The position numbers and the translations under genes were made by a program. From assembly GCA_945860425.1 (NCBI GenBank), contig CAMAQU010000135.1, positions 1-5,245 on the forward strand: a stretch of DNA of 5,245 nucleotides, given 5' to 3'. Within the stretch, counting starts at the first letter, position 1, and each line of letters opens with the position of its first letter. Positions 1 to 4,497 of this stretch are shown piece by piece. This stretch comes from Sphingomonas paucimobilis. Its GTDB lineage: Bacteria; Pseudomonadota; Alphaproteobacteria; Sphingomonadales; Sphingomonadaceae. Below the pieces are notes generated by a model. It saw only the letters and a program-made list of their open reading frames with translations, ran no database searches and was not told the DNA's origin.

Positions 1-428
1 GCGACCGGACGATGGCAGAGGCGCGGCTGGACTCGGCGCGCCTTCAGGGGGCCTATGCTTGGCGCTCGCTCCAGATTGCGGGTGTCCGGCTTGCCTTTGG
101 GTCGGACACACCGGTTGAAAGCCCAGACCCCTTTGCCGGACTGGCGGCAGCCTCTACCCGGCAAGATGCCAAAGGGGAACCCGTGGGTGGATGGCGTCCC
201 GAAGAGCGGCTATCGCGCGAAGATGCGCTCGCCAGTTTCACAAAGGGGGCGGCCTATGCCAGCTTTGCCGAAACCCGCCTGGGTCAGCTGACCCCCGGCT
301 ATTGGGCGGACTTCATCTTGGTGGATCAAGATCCTTTGCGCGCTGATGCTGCTGATCTTCGGTCAACTATGGTCTTTGAAACATGGGTCGGTGGGCAGCG
401 CGTCTGGGCGCGGCCGGCGGAGCGTTAA
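1..428 (+). CDS. Amidohydrolase family protein (YtcJ-like, amidohydrolase_3), C-terminal part only
   Basis: The reading frame is open from position 3 to a TAA at 426-428, and the gene begins upstream of the window, so only its last 141 residues are seen. The visible part matches the C-terminus of YtcJ-type metal-dependent amidohydrolases. It has an arginine-rich helix ending AYAWRSL, then AFGSDTPVES, where the Asp at codon 105-107 is the expected metal/catalytic aspartate at the end of the TIM barrel. A DPFAGLAAA segment, a helix with the pattern ALASFTKGAAYASF and the closing composite-domain strand LGQLTPGYWADFILVDQDPL follow. Family members are usually about 550 residues and hydrolyse C-N bonds of amide-like compounds; many are secreted or periplasmic, but the N-terminus that would show this is missing. 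The substrate cannot be told from this fragment. The stop overlaps the convergent mobA stop by four bases, and no terminator is visible between them. Confidence 0.88.
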   Translation, partial: DRTMAEARLDSARLQGAYAWRSLQIAGVRLAFGSDTPVESPDPFAGLAAASTRQDAKGEPVGGWRPEERLSREDALASFTKGAAYASFAETRLGQLTPGYWADFILVDQDPLRADAADLRSTMVFETWVGGQRVWARPAER

Positions 429-943
429 GCCAATCGATCCAAGTCGGTCGGCTGGTTGATATTGGCCGGCGGTTCCGCGACCGTGACAAGCCGGGCATCG
501 ACTGCGCGGGCAAAGCCATAAAGCGCATGACGCTGCGTCTGGACCATCCAATCGGCAAGCGCAGGGCCAAGGGCGGTTGGCCAAAGGCCCACCACGGGCA
601 GTGTCTCGAGCACCGCCGGACCGGGATGAAGCGCTGCAATATGGGCGGGCATCAGGCCCAGCGTGTCACAGCCCGATGTCAGCACCGCGTCAAAGCCATT
701 GTGGCCGGCATAGATCAGCCCGCCGAGCAAACCGCCCAAAGGGCCAAGGCTCGGCTCTGGCGCATCCTCAATGCGGATGAAGTCTGGCCAGTCGCGCCCG
801 GCCACCGCCAGCGCATCAACATGCGGGCGCAGGGCATCGGCCACATGGTTGATCAGCGGGCGACCCTGATGAAGTGCCGCCGCCTTGTCGCTGCCAAATC
901 GGGAGGATTGCCCCCCGGCAAGGATCAGGCCCAGTAATTTCAT
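425..943 (-). CDS. mobA: Molybdenum cofactor guanylyltransferase MobA
   Basis: This 172-residue protein has the nucleotidyltransferase fold of MobA. It transfers GMP from GTP to molybdopterin, giving the guanine-dinucleotide form of the molybdenum cofactor used by DMSO-reductase-type enzymes in the cytoplasm. The signature LAGGQSSRFGSDK lies at residues 8-20, with the GTP-binding GG loop, Arg15 and Lys20. A GPLGGLLGGL segment (67-76) matches the conserved GPLAG region. SGCDT at 90-94 carries the expected metal-binding Asp93, but the proline that normally follows (CDTP) is Leu95. VVGLWP (117-122) and NINQPTDL (161-168) match the C-terminal NINTPEDL motif. Length is somewhat shorter than the roughly 190-200 residues common in the family. 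It is the last gene of the probable merC-zur-mobA operon, 23 bases after the zur-like stop. There is no clear Shine-Dalgarno sequence before the ATG. No molybdoenzyme gene is present in the window. Confidence 0.93.
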   Translation of the reverse strand: MKLLGLILAGGQSSRFGSDKAAALHQGRPLINHVADALRPHVDALAVAGRDWPDFIRIEDAPEPSLGPLGGLLGGLIYAGHNGFDAVLTSGCDTLGLMPAHIAALHPGPAVLETLPVVGLWPTALGPALADWMVQTQRHALYGFARAVDARLVTVAEPPANINQPTDLDRLA

Positions 944-966
944 CGAAAAGGATCAGCGCGGATCAT

Positions 967-1431
967 CTAGGCGCAGTCGGCGCAGGTGCCCCGCACTTCA
1001 ACCACAGGCTTTGTCGGCCGAAACCCGGCTTTGCGCGCCGCCATGCGGACGCTTTCGGTGATGCTGTCATCGTCAATATGCGTGGTTGCCCCGCAATCAT
1101 CACAGACCAGAAAGATACAATCATGCTCACAATCGGGGTGGGCATTGGCAATATAGGCATTTGCGCTTTCCACGCGGGTCGCGACATTGGCGGTGACGAA
1201 CAGATCCAGAATCCGATAGACGCTATTGGCCGCCACGCGCCGCCCCTGCGCGCGCGAAACAGATTCTGCAATGTCATAAGCAGAGGCGGGCTTTTCAAAC
1301 CCAACCAGCGCATCAAAGACGCTGGCCCGCATCGCCGTCCATTGCTCGCCTGCCCGCGCCATAGCATTGCGGGCAGCGTCGGTGAGCGCGTCTCCGGCAG
1401 GCAGGGCGTGGGTATGGATGTGACCAGTCAT
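967..1431 (-). CDS. zur: Fur-family metal-responsive repressor, Zur-like
   Basis: This 154-residue protein has the Fur-family layout: an N-terminal winged-helix DNA-binding domain (about residues 25-90, with QWTAMRASVFDAL, the ASAYDIAE helix and NSVYRILDLF) and a C-terminal dimerisation/metal domain. The structural zinc pairs Cys110/Cys113 and Cys150/Cys153 are both present. The VESANAY and CDDCGA segments resemble E. coli Zur (VESTNSY, CDRCGA) more than Fur, PerR or Mur. Zur represses zinc-uptake genes when zinc is sufficient. Aligned by eye to E. coli Zur, the sensory-site ligands are only partly kept (His96 equals His103; His77, Cys88 and Glu111 become Thr85, Asn96 and His118), with His98, Cys101 and Cys105 nearby, so the metal is not certain. 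The frame extends upstream to 1638, but the Fur-like sequence begins at the ATG at 1429-1431, and the longer form would overlap the merC-like gene. The gap to that gene is 49 bases. No strong Shine-Dalgarno sequence is visible. Confidence 0.87.
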   Translation of the reverse strand: MTGHIHTHALPAGDALTDAARNAMARAGEQWTAMRASVFDALVGFEKPASAYDIAESVSRAQGRRVAANSVYRILDLFVTANVATRVESANAYIANAHPDCEHDCIFLVCDDCGATTHIDDDSITESVRMAARKAGFRPTKPVVEVRGTCADCA

Positions 1432-1480
1432 GGCGATGAAACTAGGCGGATTGCATGGCCGCTGCAAGCGGGCCGCAGGA

Positions 1481-1858
1481 TCAGGCGAAGGCGCGCCGAT
1501 TGAGATAATGGCCAAGCGCCAAAATGGAGGCGCCGATAATCGTTGCCAAAGCTTCACTGCCATCATGCGGCAGGGTGAGCGCAAACCCCATTGTTGCCAA
1601 GCCGACCGCGCCAATGGCGAGCGGCGTGATGACGCCATGAGTCATAATGCCGCGGCCCAAGCTGATCGCGCCGAACATAATGGCGAGGATAAGGCCAATT
1701 TCATGCACCAACGGGTGGAGGAACACGCTGCCCGCAGAGGCCATGACGGCAAAGAAGATCGAAGAGGCAAGGCAATGCGCCACGCACAGGCCAGACAGGC
1801 CCATGGCCCAGCGATCCAGCTGGTGAAGGCGATTGGCAAAGGCGAGTCCCTTGATCAT
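1481..1858 (-). CDS. MerC-like four-helix integral membrane protein
   Basis: This 125-residue hydrophobic protein has four predicted membrane helices (about residues 17-40, 48-68, 75-95 and 103-117) and a C-terminal basic tail. The first helix holds the CVAHC motif (Cys25, His28, Cys29), the place where MerC-family proteins carry their metal-binding cysteine pair. The LGHYLNRR ending (His117) is also typical of MerC-domain proteins found outside mercury operons. MerC proper carries Hg(II) across the inner membrane, but no other mer gene is present here, and the gene sits directly upstream of a Zur-like regulator. A role in zinc or another soft metal's movement or homeostasis is therefore an inference. 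The ATG at 1856-1858 lies about 25 bases downstream, on the minus strand, of a candidate Zur-type operator. It is the first gene of the probable three-gene operon. Family is fairly sure; substrate is not. Confidence 0.8.
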   Translation of the reverse strand: MIKGLAFANRLHQLDRWAMGLSGLCVAHCLASSIFFAVMASAGSVFLHPLVHEIGLILAIMFGAISLGRGIMTHGVITPLAIGAVGLATMGFALTLPHDGSEALATIIGASILALGHYLNRRAFA

Positions 1859-1883
1859 GCGATGCCTATGCCACAGATCATGT

Positions 1884-1902
1884 GACGATACAATATAACA
1901 TT
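1884..1902. promoter_or_regulatory. Candidate Zur-type operator in the divergent merC-like/ctaA promoter region
   Basis: An AT-rich imperfect palindrome is centred on A1893. Its core GATACAATATAAC (1887-1899) matches its own reverse complement at four of six arm positions. The right half TATAACATT is a perfect half-site of the AATGTTATAnTATAACATT pattern known for proteobacterial Zur boxes; the left half matches five of nine. It lies 25-43 bases before the merC-like start and overlaps -10-like hexamers on both strands (TACAAT at 1889-1894 plus; TATATT on the minus strand). Self-regulation by the Zur-like protein is the natural inference. The match was made by eye and binding is unproven. Confidence 0.45.
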
Positions 1903-1912
1903 ATGAGGTTTC

Positions 1913-1937
1913 AGCCTGACCCCCCATAGCCTGACCC
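1913..1937. repeat. Perfect 10-bp direct repeat AGCCTGACCC, 15-bp period
   Basis: AGCCTGACCC occurs at 1913-1922 and again at 1928-1937, separated by five bases. It lies between the merC-like gene and ctaA, upstream of the likely ctaA start. The 15-bp period would place the copies about one and a half helical turns apart. Its role is unknown: a direct-repeat operator and a chance duplication are both possible. Confidence 0.6.
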
Positions 1938-1973
1938 AAGGTGGGGCTTTGCGATGTGCCGCTGCATGCCTAT

Positions 1974-2999
1974 ATGGCCCCCATGTCCCAGCCCCTGTCC
2001 CGCCCAAATGCGATTGCCAATTGGCTGTATGCGGTTGCCAGTCTTGTCTTCCTCATGGTGGTGGTCGGTGGCATCACCCGCCTGACCGAATCTGGCCTGT
2101 CCATCACCGAATGGAAACCCGTGACCGGGGCCTTGCCGCCGCTGACAGATCAGGATTGGCAAGAGGCCTTTGATAAATATCGCCAGATTCCGGAATATCA
2201 GCTGATCAACAAGGGCATGAGTCTCAGCGCGTTTAAGTTCATCTTCTTTTGGGAATGGGCGCACCGCCTGCTCGGCCGAGTCATCGGCCTTGCCTTTGCG
2301 CTGCCCTTGCTTTGGTTTGCCCTGCGCCGCGCCATTCCCCAGGGTTATGGCCTGCGGCTGGTCGCGCTGCTGGCGCTTGGCGGGCTGCAAGGGACAATTG
2401 GTTGGTGGATGGTGGCCTCTGGTCTGGTCGATCGCACCGATGTGAGCCATTATCGGTTGGCGACGCATTTGCTCACCGCGCTGTTCATCCTTGCAGGCCT
2501 TGTCTGGACGGCGCTGGATCTCAAGGCGCTGGCCCGTGATCCGCAGGCTCGGCCTGCGCGGCTGACCGGATTTGGTCTGGCGGTGGCCGCTATTTTGCTG
2601 ATCCAATTGCTTTTCGGCGCGTATACGGCTGGCCTCAATGCCGGCCTTGCGGCAAGCGATTGGCCGTTGATGAATGGCCGGTTTCTTCCAGATCCCAATA
2701 TCATGGGCAGCGCCTGGCATGTGCTGACCAATGATCCCTTTGTGATCCATTTCGTCCACCGTTGGTGGGCTTGGGTTGCGCTCGGCGCGCTCATTCTTCT
2801 GGCCCGGCGCGTAAAGCAGGCCGGGGTCCGCCCGGCCTCGATCGCCATTCACATCAGCGTTGGCACGCAAATGCTACTCGGCATTGCGACGGTGATGACC
2901 GGGGTCAATATTGGTCTGGCGGTGCTGCATCAGGCCGTGGGGGCGCTGGTTGTGGCCTCCACCAGCTGGGGCCTTCATGTCCTTAGTCGCCGCTCTTAA
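1974..2999 (+). CDS. ctaA: Heme A synthase CtaA/COX15
   Basis: CtaA oxidises the C8 methyl of heme O to the formyl group of heme A, the cofactor of aa3-type cytochrome oxidase, in the inner membrane. From the ATG at 1974 the protein has 341 residues and eight predicted membrane helices (about 14-34, 88-117, 127-147, 161-183, 198-222, 256-277, 287-310 and 312-336), arranged as two four-helix halves. The four heme-ligand histidines are visible: His97 in WEWAHRLLGR, His165 in LATHLL, His262 in HFVHRWW and His319 in VLHQAVG. Glu94 is the conserved acidic residue of the ExxH motif. The N-terminal signature GGITRLTESGLSITEWKPV spans 32-50. No cysteine occurs from residue 1 on, fitting the alphaproteobacterial/mitochondrial type rather than the Bacillus type with its loop cysteine pair. 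Start is uncertain: GTG 1941, ATG 1974 and ATG 1983 are in frame and none has a clear Shine-Dalgarno sequence; homology begins near the third. No other oxidase assembly gene is in the window. Confidence 0.95.
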   Translation: MAPMSQPLSRPNAIANWLYAVASLVFLMVVVGGITRLTESGLSITEWKPVTGALPPLTDQDWQEAFDKYRQIPEYQLINKGMSLSAFKFIFFWEWAHRLLGRVIGLAFALPLLWFALRRAIPQGYGLRLVALLALGGLQGTIGWWMVASGLVDRTDVSHYRLATHLLTALFILAGLVWTALDLKALARDPQARPARLTGFGLAVAAILLIQLLFGAYTAGLNAGLAASDWPLMNGRFLPDPNIMGSAWHVLTNDPFVIHFVHRWWAWVALGALILLARRVKQAGVRPASIAIHISVGTQMLLGIATVMTGVNIGLAVLHQAVGALVVASTSWGLHVLSRRS

Positions 3000-3019
3000 A
3001 TCGCAGCGGTATTATTTTA
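2989..3019 (+). terminator. Weak terminator-like hairpin at the ctaA stop
   Basis: GCCGCT (2989-2994) can pair with AGCGGT (3005-3010), five Watson-Crick pairs plus one G-U, around a 10-base loop that holds the ctaA stop codon. ATTATTTTA follows. The stem is short and the T-tract interrupted, so this may be only a weak stop signal for ctaA. Confidence 0.25.
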
Positions 3020-3044
3020 CCCGTTTCAAGAGCCGCCCGAATCC

Positions 3045-3073
3045 TTGACTTAACGGCCCGCCCCTGCAAAAGG
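3045..3073 (+). promoter_or_regulatory. Candidate rplM-rpsI promoter
   Basis: TTGACT at 3045-3050 (within CTTGACTT) is a good -35 element. At 17-bp spacing the -10 position is AAAAGG (3068-3073), a poor match, so the promoter call rests on the -35 hexamer and its place before a ribosomal operon. Transcription would begin near 3080, leaving a leader of about 60 bases. Confidence 0.35.
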
Positions 3074-3084
3074 GCGTCCATCGT

Positions 3085-3116
3085 CGCTGTCCGCAAGGGC
3101 AGCGCCTTTTTGTTTT
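3085..3116 (+). terminator. Intrinsic-terminator-like hairpin in the rplM leader (terminator or attenuator)
   Basis: CGCTGTCC (3085-3092) pairs with GGGCAGCG (3097-3104), eight pairs with one G-U, closed by the stable tetraloop GCAA. CC and then TTTTTGTTTT (3107-3116) follow. This has the form of a Rho-independent terminator, yet it ends only 22 bases before the rplM ATG and just ahead of its ribosome binding site. It may end ctaA readthrough while rplM starts close by, or act as a leader attenuator of the ribosomal operon. Confidence 0.65.
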
Positions 3117-3122
3117 ACCGTC

Positions 3123-3129
3123 AAGAGGA
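3123..3129 (+). promoter_or_regulatory. rplM Shine-Dalgarno sequence
   Basis: AAGAGGA lies nine bases before the ATG at 3139. It is one of the few clear ribosome binding sites in the window and fixes this start over the in-frame ATG six codons later. Confidence 0.8.
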
Positions 3130-3138
3130 CGCACTTTT

Positions 3139-3618
3139 ATGAAGGCGCTCACCCGTATGACCAAACCGGCAAAGCCGGCAGAGGTCGAAAAGCAATGGCA
3201 TTTGATTGACGCCGATGGTCTCGTCGTTGGTCGCGTTGCCACCATTATCGCCAACATCCTGCGCGGCAAGCATAAGCCAAGCTATACCCCGCACGTCGAT
3301 TGCGGTGACAATGTCATCGTCATCAATGCGGATAAGGTGCGCTTCACCGGCCGCAAGCTCGGCCAGAAGGTCTATTATAAGCACACGGGCTATGCCGGTG
3401 GGATTAAGAGCATCACGGCGGCGAAGGTTCTGGAAGGTCGCTTTCCGGAGCGCGTTTTGGAAAAAGCCATTGAGCGCATGATCCCGCGGGGTCCGCTTGG
3501 CCGCCAGCAGATGCGCAACCTGCGCCTCTATTCCGGCACCGAGCATCCGCACGTCGCCCAGAACCCCAATGTCCTCGATATTGGCTCGCTGAACCGCAAG
3601 AATAAGGTGGGTGCATAA
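3139..3618 (+). CDS. rplM: 50S ribosomal protein L13
   Basis: This 159-residue protein is L13, an early-assembling 23S rRNA-binding protein of the large subunit. The core motifs are all visible: WHLIDADGLVVGRVAT (20-35), the LRGKHKPSYTPHVDCGD region (41-57), RFTGRKLGQKVYYKHTGYAGG (split across 68-88), and the family signature AIERMIPRGPLG followed by LRLYSGTEHPH (110-138). It is slightly longer than the 142-residue E. coli protein because of about 14 extra basic/proline residues at the N-terminus, a common alphaproteobacterial form. Its TAA at 3616-3618 overlaps the rpsI ATG by one base (TAATG), so translation of the two is probably coupled, giving equal amounts of L13 and S9. The leader carries the hairpin described at 3085-3116. 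In E. coli L13 represses its own operon through the leader; whether that holds here is not known. Confidence 0.98.
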   Translation: MKALTRMTKPAKPAEVEKQWHLIDADGLVVGRVATIIANILRGKHKPSYTPHVDCGDNVIVINADKVRFTGRKLGQKVYYKHTGYAGGIKSITAAKVLEGRFPERVLEKAIERMIPRGPLGRQQMRNLRLYSGTEHPHVAQNPNVLDIGSLNRKNKVGA

Positions 3619-4172
3619 TGTCCGACACCGATACCCGTCAGTCGCTCGCCGATTTGGGTGAGCTCACCAACACCGCTGCGGCCGCTCCGGCTGAAGCTGC
3701 ACCTGCCGCTGAAGCTTCAGAAGCTCCGGCAGCCCCCGTTGTTGTCGCCCCGCCTGCCCCGCTTCGTGAACGCGAAGTTGACGCACAGGGCCGCGCCTAT
3801 GCAACAGGCCGCCGTAAGGATGCGGTTGCCCGCGTCTGGGTGAAGCCCGGCACCGGCAAGATCACGATCAATGGCCGTGATCAGGAAGTCTATTTTGCGC
3901 GTCCCACGCTGCGTCTCGTCATCAACCAGCCCTTCGGCATTGCCGAACGCGCGGGTCAATATGATGTGATCGCAACCGTTAAGGGCGGTGGTCTTTCGGG
4001 TCAGGCCGGGGCCGTCAAGCACGGCATCAGCCAAGCCCTGACCAAGCAAGAGCCCGCCCTTCGTGGTGTGGTGAAGGCCGCTGGCTTCCTGACCCGCGAT
4101 AGCCGTGCGGTCGAACGTAAGAAATATGGCCGCGCCAAGGCGCGCCGGAGCTTCCAGTTCTCCAAACGTTAA
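3618..4172 (+). CDS. rpsI: 30S ribosomal protein S9, with Ala/Pro-rich N-terminal extension
   Basis: S9 is a small-subunit head protein whose C-terminal tail reaches the P-site tRNA. The S9 core runs from about residue 58 to the end: YATGRRKDAVARVW (61-74), the signature GGGLSGQAGAVKHGISQAL (123-141) and the invariant tail RRSFQFSKR (176-184) ending in Lys-Arg. Residues 1-57 are an extension rich in Ala, Pro and Glu, low in complexity and probably disordered, giving 184 residues against about 130 in E. coli. Such extensions are seen in alphaproteobacterial S9; their role is unclear. The start ATG overlaps the rplM stop, and AAGGTGG at 3604-3610 inside rplM serves as ribosome binding site. A strong terminator follows 43 bases after the stop. 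Confidence 0.98.
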   Translation: MSDTDTRQSLADLGELTNTAAAAPAEAAPAAEASEAPAAPVVVAPPAPLREREVDAQGRAYATGRRKDAVARVWVKPGTGKITINGRDQEVYFARPTLRLVINQPFGIAERAGQYDVIATVKGGGLSGQAGAVKHGISQALTKQEPALRGVVKAAGFLTRDSRAVERKKYGRAKARRSFQFSKR

Positions 4173-4214
4173 AACCGCATCTACGGTATTTTTCAAAGAA
4201 AACCGTTCAAAATC

Positions 4215-4246
4215 AAGGGGTTGCAAGGTTTTGCGACCCCTTTTTT
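4215..4246 (+). terminator. Rho-independent terminator of the rplM-rpsI operon
   Basis: GGGGTTGCAA (4217-4226) pairs with TTGCGACCCC (4231-4240), ten pairs including one G-U, around the loop GGTT. Two flanking A-T pairs (4215-4216 with 4241-4242) can extend the stem to 12. Six Ts follow at 4241-4246. It lies 43 bases after the rpsI stop and is a textbook operon end. Confidence 0.92.
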
Positions 4247-4260
4247 GTTGCTTTTCGAAC

Positions 4261-4283
4261 GTACCACCAAAGTACCAGTACCC
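4261..4283. repeat. Three closely spaced GTACC repeats
   Basis: GTACCA occurs at 4261-4266 and 4272-4277, and GTACCC at 4278-4283, 15 bases after the rpsI terminator and at the start of the AT-richer flank. The pattern may be a protein-binding or recombination site; it is too short to call. Confidence 0.4.
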
Positions 4284-4301
4284 TTTAAAACCCACGCATT
4301 T

Positions 4302-4327
4302 CCGTCGTTTCTGGTTGGACGGTTTTT
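4302..4327 (+). terminator. Weak hairpin followed by five Ts
   Basis: CCGTC (4302-4306) pairs with GACGG (4318-4322) around an 11-base loop, followed by TTTTT (4323-4327). The five-pair stem is minimal for a terminator. It could back up the stronger rpsI terminator and insulate the integrase from ribosomal-operon readthrough. Confidence 0.3.
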
Positions 4328-4343
4328 CGCTGAATGTTCCTTT

Positions 4344-4497
4344 AATGAACCGCAACCCTATTAATTTGATTTTGGTTCATTGACCGCGATGTTGGCAAAA
4401 CGACGCATTATCAACGTTTTTGAGCAATTACTCCGTTGCTTTCGTTTAATGGATTTTCGTTATATAATGCGCTGGTTCATACGATTTGGGGCATTAT
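4344..4497. repeat. Two families of 7-8-bp repeats upstream of the integrase
   Basis: AATGAACC (4344-4351) and GGTTCATT (4374-4381) form a perfect 8-bp inverted repeat, and TGGTTCAT recurs at 4473-4480, exactly 100 bases after the copy at 4373-4380. A second word, GCATTAT, occurs at 4405-4411 and 4491-4497, with its inverse ATAATGC at 4464-4470. The last two form an inverted repeat spanning the -10 element and the start codon of the integrase. Such dispersed words can be integrase arm sites or operators, but pairs of 7-mers also arise by chance at this length. Confidence 0.45.
4440..4468 (+). promoter_or_regulatory. Integrase promoter with consensus -10
   Basis: A perfect TATAAT lies at 4463-4468, 27 bases before the integrase ATG, predicting a 5' leader of about 20 bases. 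The -35 region at 17-bp spacing is TTTCGT (4440-4445), a poor match, so an activator or a weak promoter is likely. The GCATTAT inverted repeat overlaps the -10. Confidence 0.45.

Larger units (their letters stand above)
4173..4495. other. AT-richer non-coding flank between rpsI and the integrase
   Basis: These 323 bases hold no convincing gene. They contain the rpsI terminator (4215-4246), three GTACC repeats (4261-4283), a weak hairpin followed by five Ts (4302-4327), two families of short dispersed repeats (4344-4497) and the integrase promoter. By hand count 4261-4500 is about 42% GC, against roughly 57-70% in sampled lines of rplM. The drop starts just past the terminator and suggests foreign DNA. 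Any attachment site would probably lie here or in the 3' end of rpsI, but the matching repeat at the other end of the element is not in the window. Confidence 0.6.

Noticed and set aside
383..937. Plus-strand open frame of 184 codons opposite mobA
   Set aside because: It mirrors mobA, which has a full family signature; the plus-strand translation shows no fold-like pattern.
874..1503. Plus-strand open frame of 209 codons opposite the zur-like gene
   Set aside because: It is the antisense shadow of a gene with clear Fur-family motifs and conserved cysteine pairs.
1432..1638. N-terminal extension of the zur-like gene by 69 residues
   Set aside because: It would overlap most of the 3' half of the merC-like gene in another frame and has no Fur-family similarity; the ATG at 1431 fits the family start.
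1911..2870. Long open frame on the minus strand (319 codons) opposite ctaA
   Set aside because: It is antisense to a gene with clear heme-ligand motifs, is rich in Gln, His, Arg and Gly as expected from reversed membrane-protein codons, and shows no recognisable domain.
4178..4191. Short hairpin ACCG/CGGT after the rpsI stop
   Set aside because: Only four pairs; the much stronger hairpin at 4215-4246 explains termination.
3717..4355. Minus-strand open frame of 212 codons across rpsI and its terminator
   Set aside because: It is antisense to rpsI and runs through the terminator hairpin, with no recognisable domain.
4105..4383. Small plus-strand gene overlapping the rpsI end
   Set aside because: It overlaps rpsI in another frame and crosses the terminator, with no ribosome binding site; the translation looks random.
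4173..4495. Possible tRNA, tmRNA or CRISPR repeats in the non-coding flank
   Set aside because: No cloverleaf, no T-loop motif with matching acceptor stem and no regularly spaced repeats were found by eye.
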